This document shows positions 34,668 through 45,468 of a stretch of 64,000 nucleotides of DNA, piece after piece. Numbering within the stretch: position 1 is the stretch's first letter; each line of letters opens with the position of its first letter. The stretch spans positions 744,001 to 808,000 of the forward strand of contig LR990055.1 in assembly GCA_905147135.1 (NCBI GenBank). Reading direction: 5' to 3'. The notes below the pieces were generated by a model. That model was not told the DNA's origin and ran no database searches. It saw only the letters and a list, made by a program, of their open reading frames with translations. The translations under genes and the position numbers were made by a program. This DNA is from Blastobasis lacticolella (lineage: Eukaryota; Arthropoda; Insecta; Lepidoptera; Blastobasidae).

Positions 34668-35017
34668 GACCTGAGTGGTTCAATGGTCAACATGCCGGTC
34701 TGCCACGCAAGAGGTCCAGGGTTCGATTCCCGGCCGGGCAGAAATTGAAATGATGAATATTAGTTTCTGTTACGGGTCTGGGTAAATTCACACAGCGACA
34801 TCTAGCCCCAAACTAAGCAAAGCTTGTACTATGGGTGCTAGATAACTGATATACTACTTAAATACTTCTTAAATACATTCTTATTATACATAGAACACCC
34901 AGACCCGTAACAGAAATTAAAACTTCATCATTTCAATTTCTGCCCGACCGGGAATCGAACCCGGGGGACCTCTTGCGTGGCAGACCGGTATGTTGACTAT
35001 AGAACCACTTAGTCGTC
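34668..35017. mobile_element. two SINE-2 copies head-out, forming a long inverted repeat
   Basis: 34668-34783 is a plus-strand head with a tRNA-Gly(GCC)-like core: tggtcaacatgccggtctgc, the loop tctgccacgca, and the B box gggttcgattcccgg. 34784-35017 is a nearly complete minus-strand copy. The two heads (34668-34783 and 34896-35017) can pair over about 115 bp around a 112-nt loop. Confidence 0.75.
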
Positions 35018-35971
35018 AGCTTGTAGATCAAACTTGGCTTAATTTGAGTATACATGGTTTTAATGCAGGCAGACGACCTCATCAAACTTGTCAGACACAA
35101 CTGACTGTATCTTCAGCCAAAAAAGTCCACTGTTGGACTTATGCCACTTAGATTAAGCTCCTATTGCAAAAATCTTACCTCACTTGCTTACTTTGCAGAC
35201 GCTTCATATGGGTTTGTAATAGATAAATCATTTATTTCAGAATAGCTATTCCATAATTTGTTAGTAAATGAACAATATTGACTATGCTGTGTTAGTAGAT
35301 AATTTAAATGTTTAAATTTTATTTTAAATACCACTTTTTTGGTCCAAAATGATCTTAAGGTACCATTACAAAAGAAAGGTAAAACAATTCTTATCTTCTG
35401 TCTGTGTGTTTGAGTGTGTATGCTTGAGTTTGTGGTACGTGGACAATACGACTAGAGTGGACATAGCCAGAGGTCATTTCGATACACTGGACATTTTGAT
35501 TGGGTGGCCATTTCTGTAGAGTGGACGTATTGTTTAAACTGTCAACTAACACACTTTTACTAAAACTCTATGCATTTTTTAGTCTGAAATAGAGATATTA
35601 TTATTATATTATTATTATTATATTGTTAGAGTTTTAAAGTGGACTGTCACTGTGCACAGCAGTCATACAGTGTACAATTCCGTGCTGTAGACACTTCAAT
35701 ACAGTGGGCTATGTGAACCTAAAGATATTATATATTTATTAGTAGTATTATCTAACCCTACCCTTCCCACTATATCCCATCTGCCCCTTCATCGTCTACC
35801 TAAGGCTATCTATCTAGCGCGGCTTCGGATCAAAGGGCTATATTGGAATGCGCCCTTAATTCTCGCCGCCGGTATGTGACGATATTAATAATATCGATTG
35901 CTAACGCTTTCTTTCTACCCCTGTCGTATACCTATAGGTATTCATCGTACTTTTTTATTTCACGATCTCCT
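35018..35971. other. no gene recognised; microsatellite and TACCC tract
   Basis: (ATT)n at 35597-35625. A short pyrimidine-rich ccctacccttccc run at 35756-35800. Otherwise unassigned. Confidence 0.35.
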
Positions 35972-36144
35972 GGGCCTCAAGTCCGCTAATCTACTTCCGT
36001 CACTTGAATTGTAATTGGGTTGCAATAACAGCTAACGGCAGTTTTAATTTTAGCAGAATACCAATAACGCGTAAAACTGCTGTTGAGCTGCGATTGCGAT
36101 CCAATTACAATTCAACCCTTAGTAAATTAGCGGCCTTCAAGCCC
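35972..36144. repeat. 173-nt near-palindrome (hairpin)
   Basis: Left arm 35972-36046 and right arm 36072-36144 pair with scattered mismatches around a 25-nt loop. The best block is ttgaattgtaattgg (36004) against ccaattacaattcaa (36101). Further out, ccgctaat pairs with attagcgg. Confidence 0.7.
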
Positions 36145-37420
36145 TGTCTGGCTGTTTTACTTTTTGTTCAGGACAAACGAAGGCACACCATCAGGGGTTG
36201 ATACTAGTCGCTTCCGTGAGCCTTATTATCTTACAACACTTGTCACTTAGTGGCCTCATGGCCTCAAATCGGCAGAACGTCAACCTTCAAAATCAAAATC
36301 AAAATGGCCGTCTGCGATATGACATCGGTCTGAAGTAGTTATGACGTAAGGAAATATTGCCAGTGTAATGTTAGCATTTTGTTGCTGCTTTAACGTTGTT
36401 TTTTATTTTGACTTTTAAAATTAAAATTATTATAATTGCATTGACATATCTATTTATCTTCGTCTTAAATAATTGTTTTAATAGACTGAATTTTTTATTT
36501 AAAATGACATATTGATTTTGTAGATTAATGATTACTTATGAAATTTGTTACCTACCGGATATTTTGCTATTAATAAATTAGATTAACCAATTACTTTAAA
36601 TATTGCATGCCAGATTCGTAAAGTGTGAGAAGCGAGTATCTATCATATTGTAAAAACTTTTTTATACCACATTTTAAAGCATTAAATAATTTATTCATTC
36701 ATTTATTCATTCCCCCGCCAGTATAAAATAAGCTGTTATTCCTATGGACGCATGTACAAACCGGAGACGATCCAAAGTCTAAACGCAGTACATTGCGCAG
36801 CCGTCTGTACCAAACGAGTAGTTTTTTTTTTTCTTTATTTCTGATCCTATCACGTAGAAAAACTCTGAGCGTAGCTTTTCATTGCGTGCTCAGTGGCTTT
36901 GAGCATACTAATGAGGGTCTTACGAAGGCACCACATCGTAATGCTTCTTTCGTTTTAAATATTCCATTCTTCTTATGTCCAGAATGCTGGTCAACCAAGT
37001 TGGATCCGTCGGAAGATCCGCCCAACATGTCCAACTCGACACATTATCCCATGGATAGTAGATATTTCGTAACACTTGTATGTCACACTAGCTATTCTTC
37101 AATCAAATAAGCAAGCCAGCGACTTCTCTCTACCAATTTGCTGTGCTGTGCCCAACCCGGGTCAATGTTGATTCTTATCATTATTATCACATCTAGTAAC
37201 ACATGGGATGCAAATGCAATGAAAATGGATGAAATTCTCATCATGAAGTGGCAAAGATAATAAAGTACCTTCAACTTTTAGTATTTAAAAGAACCTTACT
37301 CTAACAAAAAAAACTTAATTCTTACTAAAAATAACAGATTTGAATAGCGAGGCTTAAGCACTGACCCAAGAAGAGGCCAGCCTTCTTTTGATTCGTAACT
37401 TTGACCAGGAACTAAGATTC
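36145..37420. other. no gene recognised
   Basis: Unassigned. A family-5 stub lies at 36168-36198. The ORF at 36793-37110 (105 codons, with a C-P-E-C pair) has no splice or family support. Confidence 0.35.
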
Positions 37421-37480
37421 TCATCATCATCATCTTCTTGGCGTTATGTCCCGGTTGCGCCCAGGGTCCGCCTTCTACTC
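37421..37480 (-). mobile_element. SINE-1 tail fragment
   Basis: catcatcatcttcttggcgt and gtcccggttgcgccc. Confidence 0.5.
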
Positions 37481-37689
37481 CTCGTGCTCCACTTTGTTTG
37501 TTCCCAGGTAATTTGCCGGTCTGCGCATAGATGCAATTCTAAATCAGTGAAATATATTCTTAACACAGCGCAGCTCTAAACAAGCCGACTAATGCAATAT
37601 AAAATTCAGAACCAACTTCAGTCAAATCGGCTCGGCACTGCTGTGCTCTACAAACCGTGCCAAAAATAGGATCTTCACTCAGCATCAAC

Positions 37690-38180
37690 TTTGGCGCTGT
37701 TCTCTTTTGCAACTAGTGCAGTAATTGGCATGCATTGTGAATTCTGCAGAATTCTGAATTCATTTGTAGGGGCCAGTATTCAGTATTATAATAAAATACC
37801 TAACGACATAGTCGAGCTGCCTATAAATAAATTTAAGTCTGTTGTAAAGACCACTTTATGTAAAAAAGCATATTATAACGTAAATGACTATGTTGGAGAT
37901 AAAAATGCTTGGAGTGACATTCGGTTAAATTAAAATTATATAATTGATATGTGGAAAATGTTTTGACATTTTAATATTCATTCTTGACATTTAATTAATT
38001 TATATAAATTATATTTATAACATTGTATGTTAGACGTATATCAATTTGACATTATCTATTAATTTTTATTTATTGTTTATATGATTATTGTTAAGTATGG
38101 ACATTGTATTAACGTTCAATAAGTGTATTTTTGATACCTATGTTGAATAAAATTAATTGATTGATTGATTGATTGATTGT
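37690..38180 (+). mobile_element. LINE 3' fragment with an (ATTG)n tail
   Basis: The open frame ends YYNKIPNDIVELPINKFKS then NVNDYVGDKNAWSD and a stop at 37931. This is typical of the last residues of CR1/jockey-type reverse transcriptase proteins. An AT-rich 3' UTR follows and ends gaataaaattaattg in about six ATTG units (38153-38180), the microsatellite-type tail some LINE clades use instead of poly(A). Confidence 0.6.
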
Positions 38181-38232
38181 GAAAATGTAGAATTTCCTAC
38201 CCAGATTTACCTGCCTAATCTACATAAAATTT

Positions 38233-38527
38233 AACTTGGCGTTAATGTCCCGGATGCGCTCTCGTTGGCCCAGGCTCGGCCTTAACCATGATCCACGATT
38301 ATGCAGTTCAAATATTTACAGTGGAGCGTCTGTCATATGACCTCCGTGAGCCAACTACTAGGGAATTGGATCATGGTTACACATTCAGTCGCCTGAATGT
38401 GCAGGTTTTATCAATATGCTTTCCCTCATACGGTGAGGGAAAGCATATTGATAAAACCAGAGCATCGATTAGCGTTCAAGTAACGTACATAACAAGAATA
38501 GCACAACTAGGACGTTAACGCCAAGAT
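38233..38527 (-). mobile_element. rearranged SINE-1 with internal perfect palindrome
   Basis: Starts aacttggcgttaatgtcc and ends with the inverse, ggacgttaacgccaagatt. At 38404-38458 two 25-bp arms (ggttttatcaatatgctttc...) are exact inverses around tacgg, replacing the normal accgtaagagcatcgg junction. Confidence 0.65.
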
Positions 38528-38861
38528 TATTATTTATTCTTACTGTAATGCGTTCCACGTCTTTTCCACACTGGTGCATTATTATCAACCTTTATTTACA
38601 CAATTTAAATTTTGTGTAAACACGAATATCGCAACGCAAACGTCCTACTTCAATTTCTGCGTCATTCTCGCAGTAGTGAGTAAGATCACGTGTGTCCTAA
38701 TACAAAATGTTTTGTTTGGTTTAATATATTTGTATTTTTTTTTTATTCTTTGTATAGTATATTTATTGCATTTCTTCACTGTATGGTGATTGTAACTTCT
38801 GTAAGGAATCTCAAATGTACATTGCCTACTAGTGTTTTGCTTTCCGACCTCCACTATATCC
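38528..38861. other. no feature recognised
   Basis: Unassigned AT-rich DNA. Confidence 0.3.
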
Positions 38862-38992
38862 ATGTAAATGGTTGTCTGGAAGAGATCGCTATTGGCGATA
38901 AGACCGCCCTTGTACTTGTCATAATCTTGCAGAATCTGTGATAATTATACTGTTAATGTACAATAAAGTGTTAAATAAATAATAAATAAAAT
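38862..38992 (+). mobile_element. LINE 3' end
   Basis: gagatcgctattggcgataa then gaccgcccttgtact and the tail gtacaataaagtgttaaata. Related to 41706-41818. Confidence 0.5.
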
Positions 38993-39704
38993 TTACTTTG
39001 AAAATGAAATGTACTTTCTTTTTTTATATGTAATTTTTTCTTGTGTAACAATTTTATTTAGATTCCTAAATTGTATTTTTAACTTGTGTAACTATATATC
39101 GCCAAAATAAACGCATTAACGCACCTGTTTGGGAGAGGCTTAACTCTGCGATATTACCTATCAAGTGTTCCGTACAACCTAACCATACCCGACCAACTGT
39201 GCGTGTGAAACGTAATCGACTGCTCTTTCAAATCGAGCCATCGTAGCAGGAGAATCGATCGATTCCATCCAACCGCGTGGTTCATAATCGAGTGAATCGT
39301 CCCGTGGAGCGTGGGCCACCCCTTGGTGGTGGATGTAGGTATGGATGAGTGTGAGCAAGCATGAAATTGCACTACCTTGTGTTGCGATGTCAACATTGTT
39401 ATTGTGTCTCTACGGAGTGGTTTACTGTCCTTGTTATTATACCGGGAGGTAGTCCTTTGTAAGATATCTTATTGGCCTCCCCTCTCATGGGGGAGGCACT
39501 AAGTCCTGCAGTGTACTGTTATAAGCTGTGATGATGATTATGTTGAGCTATGTCCGAGTTTGATAGTCGTTACGCAGTAATATGATCAGAGTCCACGAGA
39601 GAAGAGTTTTGCCTATTTTCATACTTTGTAGAATACACAAAGGAATATTTGTACCTGCAAGGCCCTAAAAATTTATAAAATAAATAAACTTTGCTTGAAC
39701 AAAA
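38993..39704. other. no gene recognised
   Basis: 39473-39541 is a family-3 tail (agtcctgcagtgtactgtta, gatgatgatt). Otherwise unassigned. Confidence 0.35.
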
Positions 39705-39780
39705 CACAGCGCCATCTAGCCCCAAAGTAAGCAAAGCTTGTGTTATGGGTGCTAGATAACTGACAAACTACTTATATATG
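39705..39780 (-). mobile_element. SINE-2 tail fragment
   Basis: cacagcgccatctagcccca and gggtgctagataactgac. Confidence 0.55.
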
Positions 39781-40165
39781 TACTTGTTTTGCGGGTCTCC
39801 TACCCCTGCTATCGTTGCAAAGTGGATTTTTTCTTGTACTCGGTGACGTTGGATAACGTCTAATAGGTGGGAAGGACTGGATGCGAAAAGCTCAGCGGGA
39901 CAAGCCAAGATGCAAAAGAATGACAGTCGCAATGTGGGACTCCACAGCGACTGACGATCGGAACCTATCGACTACGTTCGGTCGGTGATCGTAGATCGGC
40001 GCATTGCGAACACTGCGAAGACACAGAGTGAAGTCGCTAGGAGTGTGAGACACGCTTGATCGTTTATTGTCGTTTACTATGAATGAGACTATACTTGGTA
40101 ATGGATAGAAGAAGGTTGTAGAAGAAGTTACGATGCCAAGGAAAGACTTTGGGAGAGATCGCATT
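39781..40165. other. no feature recognised
   Basis: A minus-strand ORF at 39892-40164 has no recognisable motif. Confidence 0.3.
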
Positions 40166-40335
40166 TTTTTATGTTATACGGCAGACAAACTGGCAAGCGG
40201 GCCACCTGATGGAAAGTGGTCACTGCCGCCTATGGACATCAGCAACACCAGGGGAGTCACCAATGCGTTTCCCGCCTCTGAAGAGACCTCTAGTATACCT
40301 CTTGAACGATCCCATATTGCACGTTTCATTGTTGC
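40166..40335 (-). mobile_element. LINE 3' end (family 5)
   Basis: gcgggccacctgatggaaag, tatggacatcagcaacacca and cctctgaagagacctctagt in reverse orientation. Confidence 0.55.
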
Positions 40336-40336
40336 A

Positions 40337-40530
40337 TCTGGACGCCTTCAAGGCTAGAGTGGATAGGCTGTTTGGAGACAGGCTATCCATCTTCGGCCGC
40401 ATCGTCACTTACCATAAGGGGAGATCGCGGTCCAATAAAAAAAAGCTAGTCTACCTAAAACAAAAAGTGCGTGGTAAAAGGATCATGGTGCCCTTACGTT
40501 TGTTGGTTGCCAAGCATTGTGGATGAAATC
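40337..40530 (+). pseudogene. LINE ORF2 C-terminal fragment, second copy
   Basis: LDAFKARVDRLFGDRLSIFG and the following 150 bp match the copy at 51205-51395, including the downstream agcggtc and tgcgnggnaaaagg segments. It adjoins an opposed family-5 piece at 40166-40335. Confidence 0.5.
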
Positions 40531-40850
40531 TATCCCATCTTTATAGATATTCTATCCGAGGTACCTATCCTGGAGTGGTTGCCTTACGATGCGTTTTCAT
40601 CAATCTAAATGCAACCGATAACAATCCTATTACCAGTAATAAGAAAATCTATAATCAAGAATCGAATGCGTGCAGTTAATAATATCGATGTCGGGAAACT
40701 TTCTGGTGCGTGTCAAAATAACCACGCACGTTGAGGGATGTTTTATTATTTTATTATTAGATGGAATAATATCGGAAGAGCGTGTTACCTTTATCGGTGG
40801 GTTATAAACATAGGTAAAGTAATAGAAAATTGATAGATAGATAGATTACA

Positions 40851-41045
40851 CACTTTATTGCAAACAAATATACAAATATAATTAACAGGTATTTTCAAAC
40901 ATTGTGAGCAAAGGCGGCCTTATCCAGGCAACCCTTGTCTTGAAAGAGAAAAAGATAAACATGAGTCAGACAAGAGCAAAAAAAATTGCAATAATCATCT
41001 AAGTATCAAATTGATACTTTTTTCATATGGTTCCGTCTTCACCCA
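40851..41045 (-). mobile_element. LINE 3' end
   Basis: Opens with gatagatagatagatt and cactttattgcaaac (inverse of a gcaataaagtg tail), then caaaggcggccttatccag. Related to 53036 and 56188. Confidence 0.45.
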
Positions 41046-41119
41046 TGAAATAATAGATTTTAGATACTTACTAGATAGAAAACGGTCCCGTGGAAACTAT
41101 TTTGAGATTTCCTCTGCAC

Positions 41120-41513
41120 TACAACATGGAGTTCTTTAAAGGCATGAAATTCAAAATTTATTTATTGATTAGGACATTAAATATCTTTCAATCGTCAAGA
41201 AGGAGGGGGGTAGGAAAGTAGGAAGGAAGCACACAGTGACCCACTGGCCGCCCCATGGCAGCAGCAAATCCACCCCACGCCAGTTACAACCGGACCGTGC
41301 CCGGCAATGCCAGGCAAAGCCGGACCGCGCTCAATATATTATATGAATATGTCTAGTAAAATTAAGAAAAACCACCTAAAACATGTCTACAGGTACCTCA
41401 AAGGCCGGCACCGCATTCGCTCCCCATAGGTTGCAGATGTTCTGGATGATGGTGACCACTTTCCATCAGGTGGACAGTCCATCCGTGTGCCTCCCTAGGC
41501 ATTAAAAAAAATA
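41120..41513 (+). mobile_element. family-5 LINE end split by a family-4 insertion
   Basis: Family-5 coding end at 41120-41150 (caacatggagttcttta) resumes at 41396 (aaggccggcaccgcattcgc) and ends ctttccatcaggtgg plus an A run. 41155-41386 is a minus-strand family-4 element (gattaggacattaaatatct, aatgccaggcaaagccggac). Confidence 0.6.
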
Positions 41514-41705
41514 AGCTGGCTCTGGTTCTGAAGCGGCCAGAAAAATAACAGTGTGTCCCTTCGGCTTGCATAAAATTCTTATATATGTTTAAGAATGACG
41601 TTTAACGTGTTTTTATGAAGTTTATTGTCTTAATTGCGTTTAAAAATTTGCAGCAAGCCGCCGGTAGTGTCCTAATCTAAAGTTTGAGTCTGATATTCAA
41701 ACACT

Positions 41706-41818
41706 ATCACTCAGTGATAAGACCGCCCTTTGTACTGCTTGCTATAATATATTTTATCCCATGTATGAATCCTGTAGTGTGCAAATAAAGAGTGTTTGTG
41801 CTGTATTGTATTTTTTGT
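41706..41818 (+). mobile_element. LINE 3' end
   Basis: cactcagtgataagaccgcc and the tail gtgcaaataaagagtgtttg. Confidence 0.45.
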
Positions 41819-42189
41819 AGTTACGAGTTCAAATCCATCTTAAATAACCTTTTACTTTTATAAACAGACAACAGAGCAACTGCTGTAAACGGAAAATAAA
41901 CTCCCACTAACCTATTCTCATCTCATCTAGTCGGTACTGCAGTTTGTTTCACTCCGAGCACAGCTGTTTACTACAAATTAGACTTGGACTATCCAACGGG
42001 CTAGACGGACGGACAATCTATTGCAGCTTAAGATTTAGTAGGGCTTCGGGATCGGCTTGCAAGCAGCGCGGGCCGGATCGATTCCCGGCGTGCATTAAAT
42101 TGTGATGGGGTGCACGCGAAATGGTTTAATTTTGAAATTTAGGGCCATTTTATACGTCGGTGCTTACGTGCCCGCATAGTCACTGCATA
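41819..42189. other. no gene recognised
   Basis: 42167-42188 (gtgcccgcatagtcactg) is a scrap of the MITE seen at 7361 and 42460. Confidence 0.35.
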
Positions 42190-42420
42190 GGTAAGCATGC
42201 CACCTGATGGAAAGTGGTCACCGCCGACTATGGACATCAGCAACACCAGGGTTGCTACAAGTGCGTTGCTCGCCTCTAAGGAGACCTCTAATATACCTCT
42301 TGAATGATCCCATGTCTAGGAAACACTGTGGCAGGGAGCTCTTTCCACATCCGAATCGTACGATCGAGAAACATTACTAACCTTCTAACCGTCTACGTTG
42401 TGAAGTAGTACCTATCAGTT
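42190..42420 (-). mobile_element. LINE 3' end (family 5), long copy
   Basis: gccacctgatggaaagtggt, gacatcagcaacaccagggt, then a further coding-side segment ctgtggcagggagctctttc. Confidence 0.55.
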
Positions 42421-42459
42421 GTATAGCCCAAATTTCTTTTTCCCCAAAACGTGCAGTCT

Positions 42460-42660
42460 GCCCTATCAGCGCACACACAGACGCAGTGACAACGCGGGTG
42501 CGATACGGTGACTAAGCGGGAGCTGTGCGTTTGTTTACAAATAATAAAATAAGCTTTCTATCATTAGTATAGAGACCAAAATTGCATAAACATTTGGGAC
42601 AGACATTGCGGAAATCGTGTGCGTCTGTATACGCTCTAACTTACGTCGAAAATTAACTAC
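42460..42660 (-). mobile_element. MITE-like element, copy 2
   Basis: Ends agcgcacacacagacgca (42469) and tgcgtctgtatacgct (42618) are near-inverses. The interior matches 7361-7580 in reverse. Confidence 0.5.
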
Positions 42661-43889
42661 CGTCATATCGTCATAGAATATGTACGTACAGTACAAGGTG
42701 ATAAATTATGCACATCGGATACTTTCGGCTTCGTATACACTCACACGCTGTATGAATCGGAATTAGTTAATAGGCGTTATTTTCTGCCGAAATCTGTAGC
42801 TCTGATTGCTGATCGAGATCTTGGTCTTGAAAAATCTTACGTTTTAAATGTTCGCGTGAAATCTGGGTATTATGTATGCCTTTTCATTACATACGAAGGC
42901 ACCATGCGCACTAATTTAAAATGGCTTATTCATCTAATTATGTAAGACATTATCTTCCTATATAGCAATTCAAGTACCAGAGTCAGTATTCTCTCATCAT
43001 CAAAACATTACAACGCTCCATTTATTTATAGAACTAGATTGATCCCAATTCTAAGTGTATTTATTTGTTTGGTATAATTTTACAACAAGACATAATATAA
43101 GTAGTTAAAGCTACGGAGCGATAGATATAATTAAATTTTGTAACCATTGACCTTGCGAACAATTCAATATGACGTCATCCTTAATTCCCCAGATGAATTT
43201 AGTAGCTGTGATCACCAAAAAATTGTTTGGTCTCCCGACGCAACAAATTCTCTCAAATTCGTATTACGAATGGTTGCCGATGAGTACCGGCCCTAAGGAA
43301 CTACCCTGAGGAAGCACTTAGCGTACGCAAAAGCTTTCCACAAATATTTACCATAAACACTGAAAAAAAATCCTATTACGACTTATTTGGAAGCGATCTG
43401 TATCACAAGGGAAGACACTCAATAAATATTTGTCTATTAAAGATAAACACATACAAACATACACAGTACAAGAAGAAAATGTATGACGTGGACGATCTAT
43501 TTCTGACTCCTCTTAGATGTTATGACTCTGGAGAACGAAACATTGCTTCTTTTGTGATATAATACCACCACACCTGAGCAAAGGCCTCCCCCGATTCTTC
43601 CACACCTCAACATCTAAAGATATTTTCACGCTTTTTATGAAATTATAAATTTAGATTTTGTTTATGTCTTAGGCAGATTAAGTGGTTTTACAGCATTGCT
43701 GTCTGGCCCTGAAATAGATTTTGTTTTTTTGGACGTTTCATCCGCGTAGGCTAGAACCTTAATATTACAAATAATACTTTAGTGGGCGACTGGAATTTCA
43801 ACGTTAGGTGTAGCTATAAAATTAAAAATGTTTGCTCTATAAAAATTACTACTCTTTGAGGGTAGAGCACGATTGGAGATAGGGGAACA
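42661..43889. other. no gene recognised
   Basis: Unassigned unique-looking DNA. 43568-43600 is a scrap (gagcaaaggcctcccccgat) inverse to 24058. Confidence 0.35.
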
Positions 43890-44480
43890 ACTTACCAAAA
43901 AAATTACGCAAGTAGAGTCCAGTCCAGAAATAACAGTCACTTCACCACTGCACAGTATTTCTTAATCACCACCAAACTTTATTCCAAATCAATCCAGTAC
44001 AAGATATCCTCCTAAAACTTCAATATACCAAACTTCTAAACTACACTAGAACAAACCTACCTCCTATAACTACACCCGACAAACTATCATAAACTAATAA
44101 CGAAATCCTTGAAACAGTACTAAAACACACATAGAAAGTTACGATGAAATATTTCGCGATCGCGTAACTGTTCTGGGCGAGAATTCGCGACACCAAGACA
44201 CGTCCGCCCTCCGCCACGGCGCGAAGCAAACTGACGCGCGGCGATCGCGGATCCCGACACTACCCCGTGTTTTCCGCGTTGGCGTGAAGAGGGGGATGTA
44301 AATATCGGGAAATACTCTTGTTAGAGGGGGATGTACGACAGGAAGCCCTCGTTCGCCCCGCACGTGGTGTGATGCGGTCAATTGCAACGTCTACGGTCAT
44401 TGCCATAGTGTTTGGTGATATTCGCTTGTTTTGGAGGCTCGTCTCGCACAGGACCGTGAATTGTGATACCCCATGCATGT
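43890..44480 (-). promoter_or_regulatory. CpG-rich patch with a donor-like site; possible promoter and untranslated first exon on the minus strand
   Basis: 44150-44480 is unusually rich in CG dinucleotides for this window (runs such as cgcgatcgcg). To its left, on the minus strand, GGTAAGT at 43896-43890 follows a unique, repeat-free stretch, as expected for a 5' UTR exon of a gene running left. No coding exon is visible to the left, and it could equally be a stray G+C-rich segment. Confidence 0.22.
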
Positions 44481-44537
44481 AAACGGAGATGCGTCTGAGT
44501 ATTTAGATATAGTACAGAGTTTTCTCTGTATATCATT

Positions 44538-44727
44538 ATATCATTTCGGTGTTAATGTACAGGTTGTGCTCTCGCGGATGAGGACCTGGCGTCCGCCTTG
44601 ACCATGACCCAAAATTTGGCAGATCAGGTAATTACAGTAGAGCGACTGCCATCTGACCTCCGTGACCCTGCTACCAGGAGAACCTTACTTGATCGAGACA
44701 TTTTCAGTCGCCTGAATGTGCAGGTCC
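44538..44727 (-). mobile_element. SINE-1 without head
   Basis: ggtgttaatgtacaggttgt, tggcagatcaggtaattaca and gtcgcctgaatgtgcagg. Confidence 0.6.
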
Positions 44728-45314
44728 AATATTTTCACAGGCGTATTTGTAGCTTATACAATTGGACAAAACATATACAACCCAGGTAGTATAGTCTTTT
44801 GTCTTTATGACGCCATATGTTGGAATTCGGCGCCTTGGAATAATTTTAATTAAAAAACTGCGACGTTGGTAATCACGCCAATAATTTCAGATTAACATTT
44901 AATGTGCGCACGATGTGGCGATGGGAGTTTGCTTCCATTTCGATGCAGGCGCCTATGGCTCCTAAAACAGAAAAAGAATACCTAAACCGATAGAATAGAT
45001 AGAGATATAGGTACGTTTGGTAATAGATAAAAACCAAAAGTTATGAATACAAAAATTTATTTGTAACGGGTCATGTTAGAATTAAAAGTGATGAATAACA
45101 TTTATTGTAATATCTATTGGATTACAGTTACAGTAAATCACTATTGGTATACTAACTTAAAGTTACATCGAGTGACTGGGCTCGGCCAGAGCTCCGCGAA
45201 ATGTTTATCTATGGATAAGGTGTTCGATAAAAATGAAATGATAAAAATGACAGAAGTCTTCTGTAGATGAATTTTGTTTTTGAATTGTATGTAGTTATTT
45301 GTGCAACAGTGCAA
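44728..45314. other. upstream region of the four-span gene
   Basis: No repeat recognised; AT-rich. It may hold its regulatory DNA. Confidence 0.3.
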
Positions 45315-45348
45315 TCAGTGCAGTAAAGACTTACAAAAGTTATAAATA
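45315..45348 (+). promoter_or_regulatory. possible core promoter of the four-span gene
   Basis: A TATAAATA box lies at 45341-45348, 40 bp before the ATG, and an arthropod-type initiator TCAGT at 45315-45319. They cannot both serve one start site in the usual order, so which one (if either) is used is unclear. Position next to a conserved ATG is the main support. Confidence 0.3.
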
Positions 45349-45387
45349 GTAATCGGTGTTTCCGTAAAATAGTAATCCGGATCCACC

Positions 45388-45468
45388 ATGCCGAAGCTCG
45401 TGTTCGACACTTGCTGCGGCTGCATCGAGCTGCGCACCGGCTGCCTCATCATCGCCTACGTTAACCTG
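45388..45468 (+). CDS. exon 1 of the four-span gene
   Basis: Twenty-seven codons from an ATG in a near-ideal context (atccaccATGc), ending in phase 0 at a consensus donor gtgagt. It carries the cysteine cluster D-T-C-C-G-C, the L-R-T-G motif and the first half of a membrane span (CLIIAYVNL). Confidence 0.75.

Noticed and set aside
36793..37110. 105-codon ORF with a CPEC pair
   Set aside because: No second metal-binding pair, no homology pattern and no flanking splice sites.
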